DNA of 64,000 nucleotides from Cellulomonas xiejunii (GTDB lineage: Bacteria > Actinomycetota > Actinomycetes > Actinomycetales > Cellulomonadaceae). The notes under the pieces were generated by a model that was not told the DNA's origin, did no database searches, and worked only from the letters and a program-made list of their open reading frames with translations. The stretch is from NCBI RefSeq assembly GCF_024508315.1, contig NZ_CP101987.1, positions 3,596,001 through 3,660,000 on the forward strand. Direction: 5' to 3'. The translations under genes and the position numbers were made by a program. Positions 55,192-63,246 of this stretch are shown here, in pieces; within the stretch, counting starts at the first letter, position 1; each line of letters begins with the position of its first letter.

Positions 55192-56864
55192 CAGATCAGC
55201 CCTTCCGCCAGGGGACCCAGCGCGAGAACGGGGAAGTACGTGAGTGCGGTGAGGACGACGACCACGCCGGCGAGCAGCCCGACGAACTGCGGGCGGTGGG
55301 TGGGCAGGGTGCCGACGGTCGAGGGGACCGCGCCCTGCGCGGCCAGGGACCCGGCCAGCGCCAGGACCAGGACCATGGGCACGAAGCGGCCGAGCAGGAT
55401 CGCCACGCCGAGGGCCGTGTTGAGCCACGGCGTGTTCGCGGTGAGGCCGGCGAACGCCGAGCCGTTGTTGTTCGCGGCCGACGTGAACGCGTACAGCACC
55501 TCGGACAGGCCGTGCACGCCGGGGTTCCAGATGGACGTCCCCTCGACGCTGTCCCGCAGCGCCGGCACCCCGAAGCTCAGGGCCGTGCCCGCGAGCACGA
55601 GGGTCGGCGTCACGAGGATGTACAGGCTCGCGAGCTTGATCTCGCGCGGGCCGATCTTCTTGCCCAGGTACTCCGGAGTGCGGCCCACCAGCAGGCCGGC
55701 GACGAAGACCGCCACGACGGCCAGCACGAGCATCCCGTACAGGCCGGACCCGACACCGCCGGGCGCGACCTCGCCGAGCATCATGTTGAGCATCGGCAGC
55801 ATGCCGCCGAGCGCCGTGTACGAGTCGTGCATCGAGTTCACCGCGCCCGTCGAGGTGCCCATGCTCGTCGTCGCGAACAGCGCCGACCAGACGATCCCGA
55901 AGCGCGCCTCCTTGCCCTCGGTCGCGGCGCCCGCGAGCGCCGGGGCGGCACCGCCGGCGGCGGACTCCAGCGCGACGAGCGCGAGGAACGACGCCGAGAA
56001 CAGCCCCGCCATGACCCCGGTGATCGCGTACCCCTGCCGGTGGTCGCCGACCATGCGGCCGAAGGTGCGCGGCAGGCTGAACGGGATGACGAGCATGAGG
56101 ACGATCTCGAGCAGGTTGGTCCACTGCGTGGGGTTCTCGAAGGGGTGCGCCGAGTTGGCGTTGTAGAACCCGCCGCCGTTGGTGCCGAGCAGCTTGATCG
56201 CCTCCTGCGAGGCGACGGGCCCGCCGGGGACCGGCTGCGTCCCGCCGGCCAGCGTGGTCACGTCGGTGAAGCCGGCGAGGTTCTGCACGACCCCGCCGAT
56301 CACCAGCAGCACGGCCGCGAGCAGCGCGGCGGGCAGCAGGATGCGCAGGCAGCCGCGCAGCAGGTCGACCCAGAAGTTGCCGATCGTCGCCGAGCGGCGC
56401 GCCGCGAACCCGCGCACGAGTGCGACGGCGACGGCCATGCCGACGGCTGCGGACACGAAGTTCTGCACCACCAGACCGGCGGCCTGCACGGTGTGCCCGA
56501 GCGTGAGCTCCGGGGAGTACGACTGCCAGTTGGTGTTGCCGACGAAGGACGCGGCGGTGTTGAACGCCAGGTGCTCCGACGGCGCCCCGAGGCCCAGCGA
56601 CAGCGGCAGCCACTGCTGCGTGCGCTGCAGCGCGTAGACGAGGACCAGGCCGACGAACGAGACGGCCAGCACGCTGCGCAGGTAGACGGGCCACGTCTGC
56701 TGCGAGCGCGGGTCGACGCCCAGCACGCGGTAGACGGCACGCTCGACGCGCCAGTCCGTGCCGGTGGTGTAGACGTGCGCCATGTAGTCACCGAGCGGGC
56801 GGTACGCGGCCGCGAGGAGCAGCAGGACCGCGCCGAGGGTGAGGACGGCCAGCAGCCCGGTCAT
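55191..56864 (-). CDS. kdpA: K+-transporting ATPase subunit A (K+ channel-like)
   Basis: This 557-aa subunit carries the K+ selectivity filter. All four pore loops are visible: [40 protein letters not shown] and [12 protein letters not shown]. Ten membrane helices are expected. ATG 56864 overlaps the kdpF stop by one base (TGATG). Confidence 0.96.
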   Translation of the reverse strand: MTGLLAVLTLGAVLLLLAAAYRPLGDYMAHVYTTGTDWRVERAVYRVLGVDPRSQQTWPVYLRSVLAVSFVGLVLVYALQRTQQWLPLSLGLGAPSEHLAFNTAASFVGNTNWQSYSPELTLGHTVQAAGLVVQNFVSAAVGMAVAVALVRGFAARRSATIGNFWVDLLRGCLRILLPAALLAAVLLVIGGVVQNLAGFTDVTTLAGGTQPVPGGPVASQEAIKLLGTNGGGFYNANSAHPFENPTQWTNLLEIVLMLVIPFSLPRTFGRMVGDHRQGYAITGVMAGLFSASFLALVALESAAGGAAPALAGAATEGKEARFGIVWSALFATTSMGTSTGAVNSMHDSYTALGGMLPMLNMMLGEVAPGGVGSGLYGMLVLAVVAVFVAGLLVGRTPEYLGKKIGPREIKLASLYILVTPTLVLAGTALSFGVPALRDSVEGTSIWNPGVHGLSEVLYAFTSAANNNGSAFAGLTANTPWLNTALGVAILLGRFVPMVLVLALAGSLAAQGAVPSTVGTLPTHRPQFVGLLAGVVVVLTALTYFPVLALGPLAEGLI

Positions 56865-56953
56865 CAGAAGCGCTCCGGTCGGAGGAGCGCGACGAGCAGG
56901 TAGACGACCGCGGCGACGCCGAGCCCCGCGGCGAGCAGCTCGAGGACGATCAC
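56864..56953 (-). CDS. kdpF: KdpF small membrane subunit
   Basis: This 29-aa peptide has one membrane helix ([20 protein letters not shown]) and ends ALLRPERF, the KdpF signature. KdpF stabilises the KdpABC complex. GTG 56953 overlaps the stop of the preceding 27-codon ORF as GTGA, and its own stop overlaps kdpA. Confidence 0.9.
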   Translation of the reverse strand: MIVLELLAAGLGVAAVVYLLVALLRPERF

Positions 56954-57033
56954 AGCCGCTCGACCGCCTTGCCGAGGCAGGCGGTCAGCCCGAGCACGGC
57001 GGCCGCGACGAGCAGGTAGACGATGTCGAGCAC
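56950..57033 (-). CDS. 27-aa single-helix membrane peptide leading the kdp operon
   Basis: A GTG at 57033, with GGAG six bases upstream, opens a 27-codon frame: [16 protein letters not shown], then [11 protein letters not shown]. It has one hydrophobic helix and a basic C-terminal end. Its TGA overlaps the kdpF start (GTGA), as in the following junctions, so it looks translated and coupled. From memory, comparable small ORFs with a terminal ERL-type end precede kdpF in other bacteria, but no function is known to me. Confidence 0.65.
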   Translation of the reverse strand: MLDIVYLLVAAAVLGLTACLGKAVERL

Positions 57034-57170
57034 GCGGGTCTCCACGGTCCGGAGGACGGCCCCCGTCGTGGCGGGCGCCGGGCACCCGTCAGGGGCGCCG
57101 GCGACGATGCAACACCCGCGTCGGGCGCCGGGCGCCCGTCCTCACGGAACCCATACGGCCTGCCGCCGGG

Positions 57171-57190
57171 CTCTGACGACTCCCTGACGC
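57171..57190 (-). promoter_or_regulatory. Possible KdpE direct repeats upstream of the kdp operon
   Basis: CTCTGACGAC and TCCCTGACGC are adjacent, putting TGACG at 57174 and 57185 (period 11). OmpR-type regulators such as KdpE usually bind tandem direct repeats. They lie about 140 bases before the first kdp ORF; a CGTATGG stretch at ~57157 could be the -10. Confidence 0.3.
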
Positions 57191-57218
57191 CGGGACGTGG
57201 CTTCTGGCCCCCAGGGCG

Positions 57219-58196
57219 TCAGACGGGCTCGGGCGCCGCCTTCGCCAGCCGCCGCGCCAGCACCGCCGTCACGACGATCTGCAGCTGGTGGAACGCGATC
57301 ACCGGCAGCGCGACGCTCGCCGCCACCGCGGGCGCGAACAGCACGGCCGCCATCGGCAGCCCGGTCGCTGCCGACTTCTTCGACCCGCACATGAGCAGCG
57401 CGATGCGGTCGCCACGGTCCAGGCCGAGCGCCGCGCCACCGAACCAGGTGGCCGCGAGCATCACGGCCAGCACGACCGCGCACACCACCAGCAGCACCAG
57501 CAGCGCCGTCACCGTCAGGTCGTCCCACGCGCCGGCGGTCTGCGCCTCGCTGACGGACGTGAACACCACCAGCAGGATCGTCGCGCGGTCCGTCACCTTC
57601 AGCAGGCCCCCGTGCCGGCGCAGCCACGCCCCGATCCACGGCTGCACCAGCTGCCCCACGACGAACGGCAGCAGCAGCTGCAGCAGGATCCCGCTCACCG
57701 CACCGCCGTCGAGCCCCGCACCGGTTGCGCCGAGCAGCACCGCCACCAGCAGCGGGGTGAGCAGGACGCCCAGGACGTTGGAGATCGTCGCGCCGGTGAT
57801 GGCCCCCGCGATGTTGCCGCGGGCGATCGACGTCATCACCACGGACGACTGGACGGTCGACGGCAGCACCGACAGGTAGAGGAGCCCGCGGCGCAGGTCC
57901 GGGTCGAGCACCGCGTCCGGCAGCAGCTGCACCGCGAGGCCGAGCAGCGGGAACAGCACGTACGTCGCCGCCAGCATCGACCCCTGCAGGCGGAACCGCT
58001 TGAGGCCGTCGAGCACCTCACCGGTCGGCATCCGCGCGCCGTACAGGAAGAACAGCAGGACGATCGCGCCCGTCCGCACGGTGTCCAGACCCGCGCCGAC
58101 CCCGTCGGGGACGGGCACGAGCAGCGCCAGGACGAGGACACCGAGGATCATCGCTGTGAGCGGGTCGAGCCACCGCAGCCAGGTGGGGGTCCTCAT
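57219..58196 (-). CDS. Bile acid:sodium symporter family transporter (YfeH/SBF-like)
   Basis: This 325-aa membrane protein has about ten helices and belongs to the SBF-like (YfeH/P7) branch of the BASS superfamily: LYGARMPTGEVLDGLKRFRLQGSM early, SVLPSTVQSSVVMTSIARGN in helix 4, and CGSKKSAATGLPMAAVLF near the end. Branch members include human SLC10A7, linked to calcium handling; bacterial substrates are undefined. ATG 58196 is the only good start; no strong Shine-Dalgarno sequence is seen. It is divergent from the exonuclease gene. Confidence 0.85.
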   Translation of the reverse strand: MRTPTWLRWLDPLTAMILGVLVLALLVPVPDGVGAGLDTVRTGAIVLLFFLYGARMPTGEVLDGLKRFRLQGSMLAATYVLFPLLGLAVQLLPDAVLDPDLRRGLLYLSVLPSTVQSSVVMTSIARGNIAGAITGATISNVLGVLLTPLLVAVLLGATGAGLDGGAVSGILLQLLLPFVVGQLVQPWIGAWLRRHGGLLKVTDRATILLVVFTSVSEAQTAGAWDDLTVTALLVLLVVCAVVLAVMLAATWFGGAALGLDRGDRIALLMCGSKKSAATGLPMAAVLFAPAVAASVALPVIAFHQLQIVVTAVLARRLAKAAPEPV

Positions 58197-58402
58197 GCGG
58201 AGCGACGGGCGCGGAGGCGGGGGCGGAGGCTCACCGGCACATCCTCGCGCACGCGCACACGTCCGCGGCGCCCTGTCGCGCTACCGCCGGTCGATGAGCG
58301 GGCACGCACCACCGCACGCCGGGCCGCCCTGATCCTCGTGCTGCTGCTGGCGCGGCTGGGCGTCCGCAGGCTGCTGGCGTCCACCTGACGAGATGCGTCC
58401 GT

Positions 58403-58462
58403 CGCGAGACCGGGCTCGGGTCGCGCACGGGCACCCGTGCGCCACCTGAGCCCGGTCTCGCG
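58403..58462. repeat. Nested inverted repeat
   Basis: CGCGAGACCGGGCTC (58403-58417) pairs with GAGCCCGGTCTCGCG (58448-58462). Inside, GCGCACGG (58423-58430) pairs with CCGTGCGC (58435-58442) around a GCAC loop. It lies between divergent promoters, so it is not a simple terminator of either neighbour. Confidence 0.8.
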
Positions 58463-58508
58463 GCGCGGGTGTCCCGGGTCGTGGACGCGGAGCACTCCGT
58501 CGACGGCC

Positions 58509-58514
58509 TAACCT
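58509..58514 (+). promoter_or_regulatory. Likely -10 of the exonuclease gene
   Basis: TAACCT matches TANNNT and would give a leader of about 45 bases with GAGAAAGGA as a candidate ribosome-binding region. Confidence 0.5.
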
Positions 58515-58563
58515 GGGGCGCACCCGAGAAAGGACCCGGGCGGCACCGGCCGCCCGACCCCCC

Positions 58564-59622
58564 ATGACGAAGACCCTGCTGGCCGTCGACGGCAACTCCC
58601 TGCTCCACCGCTCGTTCCACGCGCTGGCCGGCTCGCAGCTGCGCACCCGCGACGGGCAGGCCACGTGGGCGGTCAAGGGTGCGCTCTCCCAGATCCTCGG
58701 GGCGGTCGACCGGGTCGCCGCCGACGCCGTCGTCATCGGGTTCGACGACGCCGCCGGGAACGTCCGCAAGGTCGCGCACCCGCACTACAAGGCGCACCGC
58801 ACCGAGAAGCCCGCCGACCTGGTCACCCAGCTCTCGCTCGCGGTGGACGTGTTCTGGTCCGCGGGCCTGCACGTCGTCATCCCGGACGGGCTGGAGGCCG
58901 ACGACGTCCTGGCCTCGGCCGCCTCCGCCGCGACGGCGGCCGGCTGGCACACCGTGGTCTGCACGTCCGACCGGGACGCGTTCGCCCTGGTGGACGAGAC
59001 GACGTCGGTGCTGCGGATCATCAACGGGGGCGTCGAGGCCTCCCCCGTGCTGACGCCGGAACGGCTGCGCATCCTGCTCGGCATCGACCCCGGGCAGTAC
59101 CGCCAGTACGCGGCCATGCGCGGGGACGCGTCGGACAACCTGACAGGCATCCGCGGCATCGGTGAGAAGACGGGGGTCGCCCTGCTCAACGCCTTCGGGT
59201 CCGTGGAGGCCGCGTTCGCGGACGTCGACACCAACGGCGGCGCGCGCGTCGCCGAGGTGCTGGGCAAGGCCTGCGTGAAGAAGCTCGCGGACCCCGACGG
59301 GCGGGCGGCGTTCTGGGAGAACGTCGAGCTCATGACGATGCGCACGGACCTCGACCTCGAGATGGACCTCGCCGCAGGCACGGGACCCGGGGTGCTGCCG
59401 CTGGACGCGCAGGCGCTGCACGAGGCGCTGGCCCGGGTCGAGTTCCACTCCCTGCAGTGGCTGGCGGCGCGCGTGCTGGCCGGCGCCACGCAGGACGCGG
59501 CCGCCGACGCACCCGGCGCGGTCGTCGCGCGGGCACCGGAACCCGCACGGGCGCCCGTCGCGGTGACCGCTGCCGCGGTGGACGGCGAGGACGAGGCCGA
59601 GGCCGACCTCACGCTGTTCTGA
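58564..59622 (+). CDS. 5'-3' exonuclease/FEN-like nuclease
   Basis: This 352-aa protein matches the 5'-nuclease domain found at the N-terminus of DNA polymerase I, here free-standing. Acidic metal sites are in VDGNSLLHRS, FDDAAGNVRK, GLEADDVLAS and TSDRDAF. The helix-hairpin-helix region RGDASDNLTGIRGIGEKTG is at about 181-199. A ~60-residue Ala/Pro/Asp-rich tail follows the domain. A role in removing RNA primers or flaps is inferred. Confidence 0.88.
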   Translation: MTKTLLAVDGNSLLHRSFHALAGSQLRTRDGQATWAVKGALSQILGAVDRVAADAVVIGFDDAAGNVRKVAHPHYKAHRTEKPADLVTQLSLAVDVFWSAGLHVVIPDGLEADDVLASAASAATAAGWHTVVCTSDRDAFALVDETTSVLRIINGGVEASPVLTPERLRILLGIDPGQYRQYAAMRGDASDNLTGIRGIGEKTGVALLNAFGSVEAAFADVDTNGGARVAEVLGKACVKKLADPDGRAAFWENVELMTMRTDLDLEMDLAAGTGPGVLPLDAQALHEALARVEFHSLQWLAARVLAGATQDAAADAPGAVVARAPEPARAPVAVTAAAVDGEDEAEADLTLF

Positions 59623-59635
59623 CGCCGCGGGCGCG

Positions 59636-60010
59636 TCAGGAGTCCCGCGGCGGCAGCTGCTGCACCGCCCACCGGTTGCCGTCAGGGTCGGCGAACCCCG
59701 TGAACCGTCCCCACGGCAGGTCCTGCACGGCGGGCGCGTCGACCCCGTGCGCCACGAGGAACGCGTGCGCGGCGTCCGCGTCGTCGACGACGACCTGCAG
59801 CCCCTGGACCGACCCGGGCGCGGCATCCGTGAGGCCCTGACCGACCGCGATCGAGCAGGCCGACCCCGGGGCCGTGAGCTGCACGAACCGCAGGTCCTCG
59901 CTGACGCGCTGGTCGTGGTCGACCACGAACCCGAGCTGCTCCGCGTAGAACGCCTTCGCCCGGTCCACGTCGCTCACCGGGAGGATCACCAGCTCCAGCC
60001 TGAAATCCAT
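59636..60010 (-). CDS. VOC/glyoxalase-family protein
   Basis: This 124-aa single VOC module starts LELVILPVSDVDRAKAFYAEQLGF and ends GFADPDGNRWAVQQLP. Relatives include glyoxalase- and bleomycin-resistance-type proteins, many of unknown function. No intact metal-binding set is clear. ATG 60010 follows CAGGGGGTCGGCG. It is convergent with the exonuclease gene, 13 bases between stops. Confidence 0.8.
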   Translation of the reverse strand: MDFRLELVILPVSDVDRAKAFYAEQLGFVVDHDQRVSEDLRFVQLTAPGSACSIAVGQGLTDAAPGSVQGLQVVVDDADAAHAFLVAHGVDAPAVQDLPWGRFTGFADPDGNRWAVQQLPPRDS

Positions 60011-60200
60011 CGCCGACCCCCTGCCATCGTGCCGTCGGACCGGCGCCGACGGCGGTACCGCCATCGTCCCCCCGGCCACTGACACGGCCACCCGGTATGC
60101 ACGTGCGCACCGGCGCCCCACGCGGCATCATGGCGCGCTCGGACTCCGCCCTCACCGGCGCGGCCACGTGTCCACACTCCCAGCCGATCGGACGTGCCCC

Positions 60201-60968
60201 GTGACCCTGCCCGACCACGCCCCCATCGAGGCTCCCCGGACCCCCCGCACCGTCGTCGTCTCCGGCGCCGGGACGGGCATGGGCCGCGCCGTCGCCGAAC
60301 GCTTCCTCGCCGCCGGTGCGACGGTCGTCGCCCTCGGGCGGCGTGCCGAGCCGCTCGACCGGCTGCGCGACGACCACCCGGCATCCGAGGTCCAGGTCGT
60401 GCCGGCGGACCTCACGGACCCCGACGCGGTGCTGCGCGTCGTCGACGCCCTCGACGGCCGCCCGGTCGACGTGCTCGTCAACAACGCCGGCGGTGTCGGC
60501 AGCGCCCCGGAACCCGGCCTGCACGGCCTGCTGGAGAGCTACCGACGGACCGTCGACCAGAACCTGCTCTCGGCGATGCTGCTCACCGAGGCGCTGTGGC
60601 CGTCCCTCGCGCGGCCCGGCGGGCGCGTGGTCACGATCAGCTCGATCGCTGCGCAGCGCGGCGGCGGCGGCGCGTACGGCGCGGCCAAGGCCGGCCTCGT
60701 CGCGTGGGGCGCGGAGCTCGCCGCCCGCGGCGGACCGGACGGCATCACCGTCAACACCGTCTCCCCCGGGTATGTCCAGGACACGGAGTTCTTCAGCACC
60801 GAGGGCCGGTCGCGGCGCCACGACGCGCTGGTCGCCCAGACGCTGCTCGGTCGTGCCGGGACACCGTCGGACGTCGCGGGTGCGGTGCACTACCTCGCGT
60901 CCGAGGACGCGGGCTGGATCACGGGGCAGGTGCTGAGCGTGAACGGCGGGGCCGTGCTGGGACGCTGA
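60201..60968 (+). CDS. Short-chain dehydrogenase/reductase
   Basis: This ~255-aa classical SDR has VVVSGAGTGMGRAVAE (cofactor loop), NNAGG, a Ser in ISSIAAQ, and the catalytic YGAAK. The C-terminal SEDAGWITGQVLSVNGG is typical. It is probably NADP(H)-dependent, given the Arg-rich segment GRRAEPLDRL after strand 2. The substrate is unknown. The start is uncertain: GTG 60201 or GTG 60168, neither with a clear Shine-Dalgarno sequence. Confidence 0.83.
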   Translation: MTLPDHAPIEAPRTPRTVVVSGAGTGMGRAVAERFLAAGATVVALGRRAEPLDRLRDDHPASEVQVVPADLTDPDAVLRVVDALDGRPVDVLVNNAGGVGSAPEPGLHGLLESYRRTVDQNLLSAMLLTEALWPSLARPGGRVVTISSIAAQRGGGGAYGAAKAGLVAWGAELAARGGPDGITVNTVSPGYVQDTEFFSTEGRSRRHDALVAQTLLGRAGTPSDVAGAVHYLASEDAGWITGQVLSVNGGAVLGR

Positions 60969-61024
60969 CGGCAACCCTGCGGCGCCCATCGCCCTGGATC
61001 GCGACGGAGGGTGCAGGATGCAGC

Positions 61025-61960
61025 ATGAAGACTCTCACCCTGCCGGGGACCGACATCGTCGCCCCCAACGTCGTGCTCGGGCTCATGCGGATCGCCGAGA
61101 AGTCGGACGACGAGATCTGTGAGCTCGTGCGCACCGCCCGCGACGCGGGCATCGACTTCGTCGACCACGCCGACGTGTACGGCCGCGAGATGCACGAGTG
61201 CGAGCGCCGGTTCGCCGACGCCATGGCGCTCACGCCCTCGCAGCGCGACGAGATCACGATCCAGACCAAGTGCGGGATCGTGCGCGAGGGGCCGTACTTC
61301 GACTTCTCGTACGAGCACATCACGGCGTCGGTCGAGGCCTCGCTGCAGGCCCTGCGGACCGACCACGTGGACGTCCTGCTGCTGCACCGCCCGGACGCGC
61401 TCGTCGAGCCGGACGAGGTGGCGCGGGCGTTCGACGAGCTCGAGGCCGCGGGCAAGGTGCGGGCGTTCGGCGTCTCCAACCACACGCCGCGGCAGATCGA
61501 GCTGCTCCAGCGGTCGGTGCGCCAGCCGCTCGTCGCCAACCAGGTGCAGCTGTCGATCACGCACGCCGCGCTGGTCGCCCAGGGCGTCGCCGGGAACATG
61601 GTGGCCGAGGACCAGTCCGTCACGCGGGACGGCGGCGGGCTGCTCGACTACTGCCGCCTGAACGACATCACCGTGCAGGCCTGGTCGCCGTTCCAGGCCG
61701 GGTTCTTCACGGGCACGTTCCTCGGCTCCCCCGAGTACCCCGAGCTCAACGCCGTGATCGACCGGCTCGCCGCGCAGTACGACGTCCCGCCGATCGCCAT
61801 CGCGACCGCCTGGATCACGCGCCACCCCGCGCGGATGCAGGTCGTCCTCGGCACGACGACCCCGGAGCGGGTCGCCGGGGCGGCGCTGGGGTCGGACCTG
61901 CCGCTCACGCGGGCGCAGTGGTACGACCTGTTCCGCGCAGCGGGGCACATCGTCCCCTGA
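61025..61960 (+). CDS. Aldo/keto reductase (YdhF-like)
   Basis: This 311-aa TIM-barrel reductase has the catalytic Asp and Tyr in DFVDHADVYG, the Lys in TIQTKCGI, and the His in LLLHRPD. GVSNHTPRQIELL and the NADPH-binding C-terminal segment (LGTTTPERVAGA) follow. The sequence fits the YdhF/AKR11-12-type group. The substrate is unknown. It lies 56 bases after the SDR gene and may share its transcript. A terminator follows. Confidence 0.88.
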   Translation: MKTLTLPGTDIVAPNVVLGLMRIAEKSDDEICELVRTARDAGIDFVDHADVYGREMHECERRFADAMALTPSQRDEITIQTKCGIVREGPYFDFSYEHITASVEASLQALRTDHVDVLLLHRPDALVEPDEVARAFDELEAAGKVRAFGVSNHTPRQIELLQRSVRQPLVANQVQLSITHAALVAQGVAGNMVAEDQSVTRDGGGLLDYCRLNDITVQAWSPFQAGFFTGTFLGSPEYPELNAVIDRLAAQYDVPPIAIATAWITRHPARMQVVLGTTTPERVAGAALGSDLPLTRAQWYDLFRAAGHIVP

Positions 61961-61973
61961 CGCCTCACCGCCC

Positions 61974-62019
61974 CACGCCCGAGCCCGGGCGGCCCTCGTG
62001 CCGTCCGGGCTCGGGCGTG
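61974..62019 (+). terminator. Hairpin terminator after the aldo/keto reductase gene
   Basis: CACGCCCGAGCCCGGGCGG (61974-61992) pairs with CCGTCCGGGCTCGGGCGTG (62001-62019) around an eight-base loop, with one G-T pair. It begins 14 bases after the stop. Confidence 0.78.
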
Positions 62020-62053
62020 TCCGCGCCCCGTCGCGGGCGGGACGCCCCGTCGG

Positions 62054-62059
62054 TACCGT
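62054..62059 (+). promoter_or_regulatory. Leaderless -10 hexamer of the VOC gene
   Basis: TACCGT ends six bases before GTG 62066. Confidence 0.55.
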
Positions 62060-62065
62060 CGCCCC

Positions 62066-62449
62066 GTGGCCGGGATCGTGTGGTGGGAGGTCGTGACCGC
62101 GGAGCCCGAGCTCTTCCAGCGGTTCCACGCGGCGCTGTCCGGGTGGACGTTCGCCCCCGCCTTCGCGGACACCGAGCTCGGGGCCGACTACTGGATCGTG
62201 CAGCAGGACGGGCGGGGCGTGGGCGGTCTCCAGCGGGGCGCGTCGTCCGACGGGCCGCCCCGGGCCGGGACGCGGGTCTACCTGGGCGTCGACGACCTCG
62301 AGGCGACGCTCGCGCGCGTGGCCGCGCTCGGTGGCCGGGTGGAGCGCACGCGGACCGAGCTCGGTGGGGACGACCGGTGGTTCGGGACGTTCCTGGACCC
62401 GACGGGCGTCTCGTTCGGGCTCTGGACGCAGCACCCGGCACGCGGCTGA
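62066..62449 (+). CDS. VOC-family protein
   Basis: This 127-aa single VOC module begins IVWWEVVTAEPELFQRFHAALSGWTF and ends FLDPTGVSFGLWTQH. It is the type of VOC protein annotated as a glyoxalase-like or 27-kDa-antigen-like (CFP30B) half module. No function is assigned. GTG 62066 is supported by the leaderless TACCGT box. It is convergent with the TetR gene, ten bases away. Confidence 0.78.
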   Translation: MAGIVWWEVVTAEPELFQRFHAALSGWTFAPAFADTELGADYWIVQQDGRGVGGLQRGASSDGPPRAGTRVYLGVDDLEATLARVAALGGRVERTRTELGGDDRWFGTFLDPTGVSFGLWTQHPARG

Positions 62450-62458
62450 CGGGACGTC

Positions 62459-63127
62459 CTAGCCCGCACCGCCCCGCGTGAAGTGGTCGACCAGCCCGGA
62501 CCGCACCTGCTCGTAGAGCGAGCGGACCGGAACCGTCTCGCCGCGCTCGGCGCGGCGCGCCCACTCGTCGTACGCCAGGCGCACGGCGGTGCCGATGGCG
62601 GTGACGACCGTGCGGGCCCGCAGCTCGTCCGGATGGTCGCCGGCGTGCAGCACGATCGTGGTGAGGTCCTGCACCTGCTCGGCGTCGCGGGCGAGGACAC
62701 AGGCGAGCAGGTCCGGGTCATGGAGGACGAGCCGACGCACCCGCAGCACGCGGGCGTGGCTCTCGGGCGGCTCGGCGTCGAAGGCGTCGATGTGCGCCAG
62801 GTAGGCCTGCTCGATCGCGCGGACGACCGTCGACCCCCGCTGGCCGACGGCACGCACGCTCTCCACGAGCCGCTCCATCGAGTCGTCGTCGACGAACAAC
62901 GCGTTCTCCTTCGTCCCCGCGTGGCGGTAGAAGGTGCGTGGGGCGATGCCGGCGGCCTCCGCGATGGCCTCGACGGCGGTGGCGTGGACCCCGTGACGCT
63001 CGAAGAGGTCGAGCGCGGCGTCGGCGATGGCGCGACGGGTCTCGCGACGGCGGTGCTCGCGCAGGCCACAGTCGGCGTCGAGCACGCCGGCGTCGCCGTC
63101 GTGCTGCCGGTCGTCCGCGTCGGGCAT
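62459..63127 (-). CDS. TetR-family regulator, divergent from an efflux pump
   Basis: This 222-aa repressor has a helix-turn-helix (about 30-75: AIADAALDLFERHGVHATAVEAIAEAAGIAPRTFYRHAGTKENAL) and a C-terminal ligand domain. ATG 63127 has GGGAGGAT upstream; a longer reading to GTG 63178 would cross the operator. Divergence from a DHA2 efflux gene, with a palindrome between them, makes it the likely local repressor, induced by a pump substrate. Confidence 0.85.
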   Translation of the reverse strand: MPDADDRQHDGDAGVLDADCGLREHRRRETRRAIADAALDLFERHGVHATAVEAIAEAAGIAPRTFYRHAGTKENALFVDDDSMERLVESVRAVGQRGSTVVRAIEQAYLAHIDAFDAEPPESHARVLRVRRLVLHDPDLLACVLARDAEQVQDLTTIVLHAGDHPDELRARTVVTAIGTAVRLAYDEWARRAERGETVPVRSLYEQVRSGLVDHFTRGGAG

Positions 63128-63158
63128 CCGCCCATCCTCCCACCCGCGCGGGCGGATG

Positions 63159-63179
63159 TGGCAGTCACTGCCATACACT
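63159..63179. promoter_or_regulatory. TetR operator and -10 of the efflux gene
   Basis: TGGCAGTCACTGCCA (63159-63173) is a perfect inverted repeat with a three-base centre. It is followed at once by TACACT (63174-63179), a good -10 for the rightward gene, so a bound repressor would cover the promoter. Confidence 0.7.
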
Positions 63180-63246
63180 CGTCGGCCGGACGTCCGCGGT
63201 TCCCAGGAACGCCGTCCGCGCCCCCACCCGCTGACAGAGAGACCTC

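Larger units (their letters stand above)
58197..58563. other. 367-bp intergenic region with nested inverted repeats
   Basis: This is the longest gene-free stretch. It holds the nested palindrome at 58403-58462 and the -10 TAACCT at 58509-58514. A short frame ending at 58388 encodes a Leu-rich segment but has no ATG, GTG or TTG start with a ribosome-binding site, so I do not call it. Confidence 0.6.

Noticed and set aside
57034-57218. A c-di-AMP (ydaO/yuaA) riboswitch before kdp.
   Set aside because: This class is common upstream of actinobacterial genes, but I could not match its conserved core by eye. A covariance search is needed, so no feature is called.
58287-58388. Short Leu-rich frame in the gap upstream of the exonuclease gene.
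   Set aside because: No ATG, GTG or TTG start with a ribosome-binding site was found, and the frame is short; the Leu codons may be chance in G/C-rich DNA.
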